Below are positions 20,496 to 30,700 of a stretch of 35,468 bases of DNA, in pieces (within the stretch, counting starts at the first letter, position 1; every line of letters begins with the position of its first letter). The notes beneath the pieces were generated by a model. It searched no databases, had not been told where the DNA came from, and worked only from the letters and a program-made list of their open reading frames with translations. The stretch is from Folioceros fuciformis (Eukaryota > Anthocerotophyta > Anthocerotopsida > Anthocerotales): NCBI GenBank assembly GCA_049999805.1, contig JBNGIO010006236.1, forward strand, positions 168,164 through 203,631, given 5' to 3'. The translations under genes and the position numbers were made by a program.

Positions 20496-22143
20496 GGTCC
20501 GAAAGCCTCCCGCAGGTCTGCTCGATGTCCGAGAGGTTTTGTGCCCAGAGCGTATAGATAAGGTCGACCCCTAATCGTCTCAGTCCATATGCTCTGTGCA
20601 TACGCCGGTACTTTTTTCAGGACGAGTCTGACTTCACAGAGCGAAGAAAACCGCCACCAGGTGTGCATTAAGTTAGAGGGCCAAGGTGTTTTCGGTTGTC
20701 CCAGCTCACAACCCAGCACTGCCCAAGCCACATCCTCATCGGATAAAGTCATAAACGTTCGACTAATATGAAATATAATTAGATATAATTTATAGGATGT
20801 CAAAGTATTACACCCTACTATATTACAAAAAGTGTTGAGAAACTATAACAAGCAATTATGTTTTATAATTTATGCTTTTTAAAGAGAGCTAATATATTTT
20901 ATATCAAGCACCTATAGTTTATGTTTACTAACTTCCACGTTGTGGTGGGGGTTAAGGAATTAAGAAATTGCTAAGCATAATGCAGTGCCATATGTTATGT
21001 TTTTCTTGATCAAGGAGGCTGGCTTTTTACCCTTTATCGAGTGTGTACTCTCTACTTAATGATATTTCTCTTAGGGTATTCCTATCATGGTTTATCTTCC
21101 TCTCTAAGGATAGATAGGTTTTTCTATTTTATTCTTCTAAAATAAATAAGTTTAATTTTTAATGCAAGATACTATATTTTATAATAATCAACTATATTTT
21201 ATTGTTATGTCTTTAATGCAAGTCACTATATTTTATATCAAACATCTATATTTTTATGTTTCCTATCTCTAATATCGATACAATATGTTGGCCGCATGGT
21301 CACACCCATGTATTATTTCCCTCATTGTCTTCATCTCCTTCACTCCATGCATCACTGTCATTCCCATCTTCTTCCAACTTGTTATATAGTTGAAAAAGTA
21401 TAAATAGTTGATAATGAGGATGATTCCCTTTTTATGTTGAATGTCGTTTTGGAGGTGTTCAGTAGAATAATGCAATGAGAGGAGAGGGTAAGTGCCAACC
21501 AGTGCCCACTCTTTGGATTACCATGATGTCGAGGACCATAGCCATCCAAGAAAGAGTCGAGACCAGTCACATGCAAAGGTGGTAATTGGAGGACAGAGCC
21601 GGGTGCAAGGCAAAAGAAATACTATTATAAAAAATTATAAGAGATGGTAGAACTTTATTTTTTGCACAGCTTAGATTAAATTCAAGTCATAATGGATGAG
21701 GGGAGGCTGGATGAATCTACTTGGGAAGAAGACCCTTGACAAGCATGAAACAAAATGAAGGAGACTATACTAGTTAAGCTGGAGAATTTTGGGTCCGCCA
21801 TCGCACATTACTCTACATGCTCGGATTCAGGGAAGACAAATTATCTATGGAGATCGTATCCAAGGGTAGAGTAGAGGAGGGTGTATTGCCATTGGTGCGT
21901 GCGAGTGGGGGCAACATGTGTGCAGTAGGACAATCTTATTAAGGTGTGAGAACTACGATATTCACATGTTTAAAAGTCTACTGGTTTGCGTTAACTGCAT
22001 TCAGGTTTAGGCTGGTCGCAGGCAGCTGGTATGGTGTGTCATATACAGTCCCTGGGCAGCCTGCCAGATTCATGGCTGTATGACTATGTGGTCGACATAT
22101 GTAGTCTGATGTTAGACTCTTTCTCCGACAGCAGTGCCTAACC
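20496..22143. other. AT-rich intergenic block
   Basis: The 1.65 kb between divergent uL29c and the PPR-DYW gene changes abruptly to very AT-rich sequence from about 20760 to 21480, unlike the rest of the window. It contains the diverged repeats listed separately. I see no reliable coding region; short open frames (20444-20803, 21269-21576) are not recognisable. A decayed transposon is possible, but I found no terminal repeats or transposase. Confidence 0.5.
20890..21265. repeat. Diverged direct repeats of about 50 bp
   Basis: Copies at 21161-21213 and 21215-21265 both begin AATGCAAG and continue with CACTATATTTTATA-like and CTATATTTTTATGTT-like strings, offset by 54 bp. A third, more diverged copy at about 20890-20935 shares the core ATATATTTTATATCAA and then the similar TTTATGTTT. 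The copies differ by substitutions and small indels. Confidence 0.6.
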
Positions 22144-25100
22144 ATGGCTGCTGTATTGCAACCGGACCCGTCGAGGACCCAACAAATGGGTGGGTGTGCA
22201 GCGATTCTAGTAGGAGCTCCCGCTCACCTCACTGTAGGGAATCAAGCCCTGGGAAACGAAGCCTCCAGGTGCAGCACTGGTAGGAGCCAAGTATTGCCAC
22301 TTCCGATAGAATGTGTGGGTGGGGTTGGGATTTCCGACGATGGTCGTTGTCAGGAGCAGGAACACTCGTGGCAGCAACTTTTTCTGGATTCTACCATGCG
22401 GCGGGACAACAGACGAGATAAAAAGAGCTCGCTTTGTCCTCACTTCCGGCGTAAAGGGTCCAGAGAGGTCTTGAGCGGAAACAAGTGGAAGCCAGCTTGG
22501 GGTGATGAGCAGCACATTTGCTTTGACATGGAGATGGGTCATGGTGCCTCTCATTCCAAGTCGACACCGTGGGATCAGTGCCAACCTGGCAGGTGTGAAG
22601 GATCGGAAATTGACGTGATGGCTCGAACAGTGAGTATGCTGTGTCAGCAGGGGAAGCTTCCTGAGGCCGTTGGAGCCCTGGAATCTTTGGCGCAGACAGA
22701 CTCTGCCATTTCACACTCTCTGTTTTACGCTGTGCTGAAACTGTGTACAACGAAGAAGGATTTCGTTGTGGGGCGACGGGTTCATGATCTCACTGTCAAA
22801 CTTGGGTACGATTTAAATGCATACTTGGGGAACCATATCTTGCGCATGTATGCATGTGGAGGTAGGTTAGAGGAGGCCATGGATGTGTTCACGAGAGTGC
22901 GCAAACCGAATACCTTCATGTGGTTTTCCATAATTTCTGCACATGTTAAGCACGGGAGATCTAATGAGGCCATACAACTCTACCGCGAGATGCGTAGGTC
23001 AGGAGTCAAGGCGGATGCTCACGTGTTTGCAGCTGCCCTTCAAGCTTGTGCATTTGCTGCCGACTTGGTATCTGGCAGAAGACTGCACTGTGATGTGTTG
23101 CACAGTGGCATCCCTCTTAACTTATTTGTTGGCACATGCCTGGTGGACATGTATGCGAAATGTGGGGAGCTGGAAGATGCACGCAGGGTGTTTGACAGCT
23201 TGGTCTCAAAAAATGTGGTAACGTGGACGGCCCTGCTTGCTGGGTACTCAAATCATGGGTTTGGCCATGACGCTCTTGTTCTGTATGGACAAATGGAGCT
23301 GGAGGGCCTTACTGTGGCTGATCATGTGACGTTTTCTTGCCTTCTAAAGGCCTGTGCAAGCGCTGGAGCCTTACAGAAGGGCAGGCAGGTTCACGCACAG
23401 ATTGTGAAAAGGGGGCAGCTGCATGACATAGTGCTGGGAAACTGCCTGGTGGACATGTATGCAAAATGCGGTGAACTGAAAGATGCACATCAGGTCTTTG
23501 ACAGCTTGGCTACGAAGGACGTGGTGACATGGACGGTGTTGATTGCTGGTTATGTCCAGCAAGGGCTAGGACATGAGGCGCTTGTGTTGTATGGACAAAT
23601 GGAGCAGGAGGGGTTGATTTTGGCTAACCATGTTACTTTTGCTGCCCTTCTGATGGCGTGTGCAACCAGTGGTGCTTTACAGAAGGGCAGGCAGCTGCAC
23701 TCAAAGATTGTTGAAAGACGACTGCTGGATGACATTGTGGTGGCCACGTGCCTGGTGGACATGTATGTAAAATGTGGTGCACTGGAAGATGCACGCCAGG
23801 TTTTTGACTGTTTGACCACGAAGAATGCAGTGACATGGACGGCGCTGATTGGTGGGTATGCACAGCAAGGACTCGGCCAAGAAGCCCTTACTGTGTATGA
23901 ACAAATGGAGGAGGAGGGCCTCATTTTGGCTGATGATATTACATTTGCTTGCCTTCTAAAGGCCTGTGCAAGCACTGGTGCCTTACAGAAAGGCAGACAG
24001 CTGCACTCGCAGATTTTTGAACGAAGTCTGTTGGATAATACAGTGGTGGGCAACTGCCTGGTGGACATGTATGCAAAATGTGGTGAACTGGAAGATGCAC
24101 GCCGAGTTTTTGACAGCTTGGCCTCAAAGAATGTGGTGACATGGAATGCCCTGATTACTGGGTATGCACAGCAAGGATTTGGCCAGGAGGCCCTCGTTGT
24201 ATACGGACAAATGGAGAAGGTGGGCCTCATTTTGGCTGACAAAGTTACATTTGCTTGCCTTCTGAAGGCCTGTGCAAGCACCGGTGCCTTGCAAAAGGGC
24301 AGGCAGCTGCACTCGCAGATCGTGGAAAGAGAACTGTTGGATCAGGACGTGTTGTGCACCTGCCTGGTGGACATGTATGCAAAGTGTGGTGAACTGGAAG
24401 ATGCACGTCAAGTTTTTGACAGCTTGGCCACAAAGAACGTGGTGACATGGAATGCCCTGATTGCCGGGTATGCACAGCAGGGACTCAGCCAAGAGGCGCT
24501 GGTTGTGTATGGACAAATGGAGGAGGAGGGCCTTATTTTGGCTGACAATGTTACCTTTGCTTCCCTTCTGAAGGCCTGTGGAAGCACTGGTGCCTTACAA
24601 AAGGGCAGGCAGCTGCACTCACTAATTGTCGAAAGAGGACTGCTGGATGACGTAGTGGTGGGCACTTGCCTGGTGGACATGTATGCGAAATGTGGTGAAC
24701 TGGAAGACGCACGCCAGGTTTTTGATAGCTTGGCGTCGAAGAATGTCGTGACGTGGAATGCCATGATATCTGGGTATGCAAAGCAAGGACTTGGCCAAGA
24801 GGCACTTGGTTTGTATGGACAAATGGAGGAGGTGGGCCTCATTGAGGCTGACGAAGTTACTCTGGCTTGCCTTGTGAAGGCCTGTGCCAGCACCGGTGCC
24901 TTACAGAAGGGCAGGCAGCTGCACTCGCAGATTGTGGAAACAGGACTGTGGGATCACGAAGTGTTGTGCACCTGCCTGGTGGACATGTATGCAAAATGTG
25001 GTGAACTCAAAGATGCACGTCACGTCTTCGACAGCATGAACACGAAGAACGTAGTGACGTGGACCGCTTTGATATCTGGGTACGGTACTTGTGATGAAGG

Positions 25101-25965
25101 TCACAAGGCACTAGCTTGTTTTGAGGAGATGTTAGCTGCCGGTATTCAGCCCAACGACGCAACCTTTACTTGCCTTTTAGTGGCATGCAGTCATGAGGGA
25201 CTGGTGCACGAGGGTCGCAAGGTCTTAGATTCCATGGCTGAAAAGTATGGCATCAACCCCACGCGCGCGCACTACAACTGCATGATTGATCTTCTTGGGC
25301 GTGCGGGCCATTTGGATGAGGCACAAGAGATGCTACTATCACGCGAGGGCCGAAGTGATGTTGTGGGTTTGACGTCGTTGTTGAACGCCAGCAAAAGTCA
25401 CGGGGATATAGGGAGAGCGATGTGGTGTTTTGAAAACATTGTCAGGCTGGATCCCAAGCATGCGCCAGCTTATGTCCTCATGGCCAATGCCTGTGCGGAT
25501 GCAGGTAGGTGGACCGATGTAGACAGGATTGAAACAGAGAGAAGGGCAGCAGGGGCTAACAAGAAATCAGCAGTGGCGACCATTGAGGTGAACCAGCAGG
25601 TCCATAAATTTCAGGTAGGAGCAACGAGAGAGGATATTGCGCTTAAGGTAGAGAGCACGAATGCACGTGTGAAGCAGGAAGGAGGCCACGTACCTCACAC
25701 GAACTTGGTGTTGAAGGCAGTGAGTGAGAAGGAAAAGGAGGATGCGCTTTGTGGGCATGCTGAGAAGTTAGCGCTTGCGTTTGGTCTCTTGAAGACTCCG
25801 GGTGGGACACCTCTGGTGGTAACGAAGAATCTACGCATGTGCAGTGATTGCCACAGTTCCACGGAGATCATGTCAAGGCTTGAAGGAAGAGACATTGTTG
25901 TAAGGGATGGGTATCGCGTGCATCGCTTCGTAGGTGGCTCTTGCAGTTGCAAAGGGCGATCGTAA
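22144..25965 (+). CDS. PPR-DYW protein with variant KPAxA-like DYW domain; candidate U-to-C RNA editing factor
   Basis: This intron-free 1273-aa organellar RNA-editing-type protein has an N-terminal region of about 165 residues (targeting peptide plus unstructured part). P-L-S triplets follow, six of which are near-identical 102-residue units (nt 23215-25050). E1/E2 motifs start near residue 1036 (RAHYNCMIDLLGRAGHLDEA), then the DYW deaminase domain. Zinc and catalytic residues are present: HAE at 1205-1207 and CSDCH at 1233-1237, plus HRF and CSC near the end. Two signature places differ from canonical DYW proteins. The PG box (normally PGxSWIEV) reads KSAVATIEV at 1141-1149, and the protein ends CSCKGRS instead of CSCxDYW. 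Both match, with one Pro-to-Ser change each, the KPAxA box and GRP end of the DYW:KP class linked to U-to-C editing in hornworts, ferns and some lycophytes. The class assignment is from memory of published motifs; the editing direction is inference. No frameshift is needed to explain the ending. Confidence 0.94.
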   Translation: MAAVLQPDPSRTQQMGGCAAILVGAPAHLTVGNQALGNEASRCSTGRSQVLPLPIECVGGVGISDDGRCQEQEHSWQQLFLDSTMRRDNRRDKKSSLCPHFRRKGSREVLSGNKWKPAWGDEQHICFDMEMGHGASHSKSTPWDQCQPGRCEGSEIDVMARTVSMLCQQGKLPEAVGALESLAQTDSAISHSLFYAVLKLCTTKKDFVVGRRVHDLTVKLGYDLNAYLGNHILRMYACGGRLEEAMDVFTRVRKPNTFMWFSIISAHVKHGRSNEAIQLYREMRRSGVKADAHVFAAALQACAFAADLVSGRRLHCDVLHSGIPLNLFVGTCLVDMYAKCGELEDARRVFDSLVSKNVVTWTALLAGYSNHGFGHDALVLYGQMELEGLTVADHVTFSCLLKACASAGALQKGRQVHAQIVKRGQLHDIVLGNCLVDMYAKCGELKDAHQVFDSLATKDVVTWTVLIAGYVQQGLGHEALVLYGQMEQEGLILANHVTFAALLMACATSGALQKGRQLHSKIVERRLLDDIVVATCLVDMYVKCGALEDARQVFDCLTTKNAVTWTALIGGYAQQGLGQEALTVYEQMEEEGLILADDITFACLLKACASTGALQKGRQLHSQIFERSLLDNTVVGNCLVDMYAKCGELEDARRVFDSLASKNVVTWNALITGYAQQGFGQEALVVYGQMEKVGLILADKVTFACLLKACASTGALQKGRQLHSQIVERELLDQDVLCTCLVDMYAKCGELEDARQVFDSLATKNVVTWNALIAGYAQQGLSQEALVVYGQMEEEGLILADNVTFASLLKACGSTGALQKGRQLHSLIVERGLLDDVVVGTCLVDMYAKCGELEDARQVFDSLASKNVVTWNAMISGYAKQGLGQEALGLYGQMEEVGLIEADEVTLACLVKACASTGALQKGRQLHSQIVETGLWDHEVLCTCLVDMYAKCGELKDARHVFDSMNTKNVVTWTALISGYGTCDEGHKALACFEEMLAAGIQPNDATFTCLLVACSHEGLVHEGRKVLDSMAEKYGINPTRAHYNCMIDLLGRAGHLDEAQEMLLSREGRSDVVGLTSLLNASKSHGDIGRAMWCFENIVRLDPKHAPAYVLMANACADAGRWTDVDRIETERRAAGANKKSAVATIEVNQQVHKFQVGATREDIALKVESTNARVKQEGGHVPHTNLVLKAVSEKEKEDALCGHAEKLALAFGLLKTPGGTPLVVTKNLRMCSDCHSSTEIMSRLEGRDIVVRDGYRVHRFVGGSCSCKGRS
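23215..25050 (+). repeat. Six in-frame 306-bp tandem units in the PPR-DYW gene
   Basis: The VVTW-type codons that open each P motif lie at 23215, 23521, 23827, 24133, 24439, 24745 and 25051, always 306 bp apart, with no indel. Each unit encodes one P (36), one L (35) and one S (31) motif. Long stretches are nearly identical at the DNA level, for example the codons for CLVDMYAKCGELEDAR and for CASTGALQKGRQLHSQIV. The preceding triplet starting at 22912 is 303 bp and clearly more diverged. Confidence 0.95.
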
Positions 25966-26734
25966 GGATCATGAAGGAGGAGGCAGTGTCATCTGACTGG
26001 GTCGTGAAGTTGGTCGAGCCCGATAGCGAGGCACAGGCAGCTGTAGGAGATTAGGGGTTGGAGGTGCAGGCCAGGAATTTGGCTGACATGTTCTGGAATC
26101 GGCGCTGCCATTGCTGGATTGAACTTGTAGCTGTGGCAGGCAGTGTCCCAGGCGGGTGCCGCGCTGTGAACATCCCAAGTATGTATTTCCCTTCGTGTTG
26201 CAGGGCCACATCGGCGGTGTCCATCCCTACCATTCCGGTGTGTTTCGGCCTCTCCTCTCGTTTCTCCTCCTCACAGTTGCTGTGGAAGCTCCTTCTGTCT
26301 CCTTTCTCACTCCTGGCAGTCAGTGTTGACATGATGCTCGATCAATTGCAGGACGGAAGCTCTGATTAGTTGAAGGCCTGCGGTGTGATCGAGCTGCGGA
26401 AGCACTAACCCGCCTGATCACACGCAAGGCTCTCCGCAACCAAGTTTCTCCTACTTCTCGCCAACATCTGTTGGATGGCGCTTAGGTTGGCGGATTAGCT
26501 GTCCACATTTGTCTGGTGGCTGTGTGTGCAAAATCGTGGCGAAAGGAAAGATGCTGGATATTTGTGTGCCTGGCCACAACAAGTGGTAACATGCACCACC
26601 ACTCTTGTACATCATACACAATCATGCACATCACATCAGGTAAATGAGTTGGTCTTCTCCTTCAGCTCCGTGCCATAGGTTGTCGTCCTACGAAAGGAGT
26701 TTGATTGCAGCTGATGCTAGACACACTGCCTGAT
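25966..26734. other. 3' flank of PPR-DYW gene and convergent carrier fragment
   Basis: About 0.77 kb between the stop of the PPR-DYW gene and the 3' end of the carrier fragment. No gene recognised; short open frames at 25969-26369 on both strands are not family-like. Confidence 0.5.
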
Positions 26735-27142
26735 TCAGATCTGCCATGCATTCACTGAGGAGAAGGCGGTAGCAGCAGAATAGACAAAGCTTGGATCGTT
26801 GTGAGGCACGAAGTGAGACAAACCGTGCTCGTATGGACTCTCAGGCTGGGAGGGGTTCGTGATGAGGAGCAGTGGAGTAGATGGCCGTCTGAGGAGGTGC
26901 ATTCGCAAGGCGAGCTCATAGGCAGAGGAAATGGCGCCATTTAAGACGTAAGCACGGGCCACAGCAGCTCCAAGGCCTCGAAATAGGTTCGAGTGTCCTT
27001 CCTCCATGATACTCTTTCTCAAGCAGTCAGCAGAGACAGCATATCTCGGGTTAGTCTGGGGCTGGGCTTGTAGCCTGGACTCCACGACATCTAGAGGGTA
27101 ACAGCTCATCACTCCCGCGATTCCGGCACCTGGAAGGAGCCT
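26735..27142 (-). pseudogene. Mitochondrial carrier family 3' fragment (BAC2-like basic amino acid carrier)
   Basis: One exon encodes only the third repeat of a mitochondrial carrier: LLPGAGIAGVMSCYPLDVVE, then SRLQAQ, CLRKSIMEEGHSNLFRGLGA and ARAYVLNGAISSAYELALRM, then a tail of about 55 unconserved residues. The resemblance is closest to the plant arginine carrier BAC2. The exon can begin after an AG at about 27142. I found no exons for repeats one and two in the 630 bp before the divergent BIG5 start, so the gene seems truncated. In the carrier signature PxDxx[KR] the last position is Glu (PLDVVE), a charge reversal at a residue normally used in the inner salt-bridge network, which also suggests decay. 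Upstream exons beyond BIG5 are unlikely. Confidence 0.7.
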
Positions 27143-27774
27143 TGCAGAGCTGTGATGGTGTGTCCGTAGCTTCCCTGATTCTTTGCCCTAATCTGTCCAG
27201 GGCTACGCTCATTTGCCCAAAGAGCCATCAAGGGCACCACTTTCTACTAGGTCTCGACGAAGAATTTAATTCGGTGACGGGGACTCTTGGCGCCGTCCAG
27301 GCTTCTTGGAAAGAGCTGTCGCGAATTTAGCTGTTCCGTACGTCATAGAGAGTTTCCCGGATATCTCCGTTGTTTGCGGATTAAGCGCCTGCCCGTCTCG
27401 GGTCTGTTTTGGCCAAACTTTTCCTTTAATCCGTCTGCTTTTATCACGGAAAAAATGTCACCTAAGTGGATGTCGGCCGCGAAGGTCACTTCGTACATGC
27501 ATACCTACTGAGTAGGCCAATCACCAATGTATAAACTTTCAGGGGTGTAATTTACATGGAGTACACATACGTATGAAGCGATCAGCGTGGAACGTAGGGC
27601 GGGGCGACTCGCGAGTCTCAGATCGAAGGAGGATGGTCATGTCGTCTACGCAATTCTCGTGACGTGATGGCTGATTGAGAGCCAGACGCCCTTGGCGGAG
27701 CTCGGCAATGCAATTCAGAGTCATGTAAATCACGTTGGTGAAGGTCAGATCTGGGAAGCAGGGGCCGATCGGAC
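27143..27774. other. Intergenic region upstream of BIG5
   Basis: This should hold the BIG5 promoter and 5' leader. I translated the minus strand looking for upstream exons of the carrier fragment and found none. No clear TATA box. Confidence 0.5.
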
Positions 27775-30700
27775 ATGGCAGCAGACCAGTTCGCTGTGGT
27801 GGCCGGCAACGTGCGGCTGGGCCGCGTGCTGGCACCGGCCTTGGACAAGGTGATCAAGAATACGTCGTGGAGAAAGCATGGCAAGCTGGTGCAAGATTGT
27901 AAGCTGGTGCTTGACCGACTAGCATCGTCGGAGGATGCAGCGGCTCCTGCTACACCTCCGGCTACTCCTGCCACTGAGAAGCCAGTGCAGCAGCAAAACG
28001 GGGACTCTGGCGTCCACGCCCCTGCTGCGGCTGTTGACAGTCCTCTCTTCGATGGCAACCTCCCTTTTAGTCCAGCCGACGCGGAGATGATTTTGCAGCC
28101 CTTGTTTTCGGCCTGCGACACCTTGTCTATCAAGGTGGCAGAGCCGGCTTTGGATTGTTTCCAGAAGTTGATAGCTCATGGGCATCTGCGGGGGGAGATG
28201 GATGCTGGAGAGGGTGTGGAAAGCAAGCTCCTTTTGCAGGCGATGGATTCTGTGTGCAGATGTTATGATCTGGGGGATGAGAACGTCGAGCTCCTCGTCC
28301 TCAAGACTTTGCTCTCAGCAGTGACATCCACGTCGTTACGGGTGCACGGGGACTCCCTCCTTAAGGCTGTGAGGACTTGTTACAACATCTATCTGGGCAG
28401 CAAAGTGCCGGTCAATCAAACAACTGCCAAGGCCTCTCTGACGCAAATGCTGGTGATTGTCTTCAGGAGGATGGAAGCCGACTCCTCGACCATACCGGTC
28501 CATCCAATTGTAGTGGCTGATCTGATGGAACCTGCAGAGAGGTCGAATTCCGACACCAATGTTGTGCAGTTTGTCCAAGGTTTCATCACGAAAGTGGTGC
28601 AGGACATTGAAGTGGTTCTTAGCCCGTCCCCGTCACTCAGATCTCAGAGGCATGATGGAGCCTTTGATGTGAAAGCAAGCGATGGCACCAATCCCACTGA
28701 CATATTGGAGTCCACCGACAGAGATATGTTGGATGCAAAGTATTGGGAAATCAATATGTTCAAGAAGGCTGTAGAGGACAGGAAAGGCGAGCTTGTGGAA
28801 GGGGATGGAGATAAGGATGGGGATCTGGAAGTTTTGATCACTAACAAACTTCGGAGAGATGCTTTTCTTGTCTTTCGAGCTCTCTGCAAGTTGTCTATGA
28901 AGAACCCTCCTCAGGAAGGTGCCACTGACCAATTCTCCATGCGTGGGAAAATCATAGCTTTGGAGCTGCTGAAAATATTGTTGGAGAATGCTGGAGCTGT
29001 GTTCCGCACCAGTGAGAGGTGAGGCAGGAGTCCTGTATTCGTGCATGCAAATGGAAACTGACAACAGCTCATGCTCTCTCTCGTGCATTTGCTGCTGTGT
29101 CTGATGGTCTGTCAGTCTTGCAGGTTCTTGGGAGCTATCAAGCAGTATCTGTGCCTGTCGCTTCTAAAGAACAGTGCATCATCATTGATGAACATCTATC
29201 AGCTCTCTTGTTCAATCTTCATGAGTCTGGTATCCAGATTCAGGGCCGGTCTTAAAGCTGAAATAGGAGTCTTCTTCCCCATGATAGTTTTGCGAGTGTT
29301 GGAGAATGTGGGGCATCCGAACTATCACCAGAAAATGATTGTCCTTCGCTTCTTGGAGAAGCTCTCTGTGGATCCACAGATTCTGGTAGATATATTTGTC
29401 AACTATGACTGCGATGTTGACTCCTCCAACGTCTTTGAAAGGTAAATCTATGAGTTTCATTGCCTTCACTTCAGATCAAGAAGACGTTTGAAAAATGTTC
29501 ATGAATTGGTCCATTTTATGTGCAGATTGGTCAATGGGCTTCTGAAAACTGCCCAAGGGGTTCCTCCAGGTGCAGAGACAACTTTGTCACCACTCCAAGA
29601 TTCGTTTTTGAAGCTTTCTGCCATGAAATGTTTGGTGGGGGTTCTGCGATCGATGGGGGACTGGATGAACCGCCAGTTACGACTGTCAGATTCTCCATAC
29701 CTTAAGGCCCCAGATTCTGAGGACACCACCGCTGTGGAATCTTTGCCATCAGTTTTGACAACTGTGCAGGAAGGTGGGGAGGAAAGCGGTGAGAGTACTG
29801 AGAATGGGGGTGAAACATCGGAAGCTGCAACTTTCGAACAAAGGCGTGCCTACAAGTTGGAGTTTCAGGCAAGCAGAAATTGTGGTTAGATCATTTGTCT
29901 TTGCATTAGCTTAGATGATTGTGGAACACTAAGTGAGGTGTGCCTCTGTACAGGAAGGCATATCACTCTTCAACCGCAAGCCTCGAAAGGGGATTGAATT
30001 TCTTATGAAGGCTAATAAGCTGGGGGGAACTCCTGAGGAGATTGCTAACTTCCTGAAAACTGCCTCTGGTCTGGACAAGAACATGATTGGCGATTATCTT
30101 GGGGAAAAAGAGGATTTGTCTCTGAAGGTGATGCATGCGTATGTTGACTCGTTTGATTTCCAAAGTATGGAGTTTGATGAGGCAATACGAGCATTCCTAT
30201 TGGGATTTCGGCTTCCGGGAGAGGCTCAGAAAATTGATCGTATAATGGAGAAATTTGCAGAGCGCTTTTGCAAGTGCAACCCTAAATTCTTCACAAGTGC
30301 TGACACGGCTTATGTCCTTGCCTACTCCGTTATAATGCTTAACACGGATGCCCATAATCACATGGTGAAGAATAAGGTGAGTTTCTTGTTCTGAGTCGTT
30401 AGTGTATTGCAGCCAGTGAAGCTTGAATCAGAGCCTGAATGTCATCCTGCGCAGATGTCCAAAGCAGAGTTCATAAGAAACAATCGAGGGATTGATGACG
30501 GGAATGACTTACCAGAAGAGTTTATGGGCGCTCTGTATGATCGTATTGTCTCAAATGAGATAAAAATGAAGTCAGACACACCCTTCGTACCAGAGAAGCA
30601 GCCTACTAATTTGAACAGGATATTAGGTCTTGACAGCATACTAGGTCTTGTCATGCGGAAGCCAAGGGAGGAAAAGGTTCTCGAGACAAGTGATGATGTT

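Noticed and set aside
23550-24281. 243-codon antisense open frame, and 24408-24893 of 161 codons
   Set aside because: Both are antisense shadows of the near-identical PPR units, repeated with the same period as the sense repeats.
23215-25050. CRISPR or satellite array
   Set aside because: The repeat is coding, 306 bp, in frame and PPR-encoding; there are no spacers.
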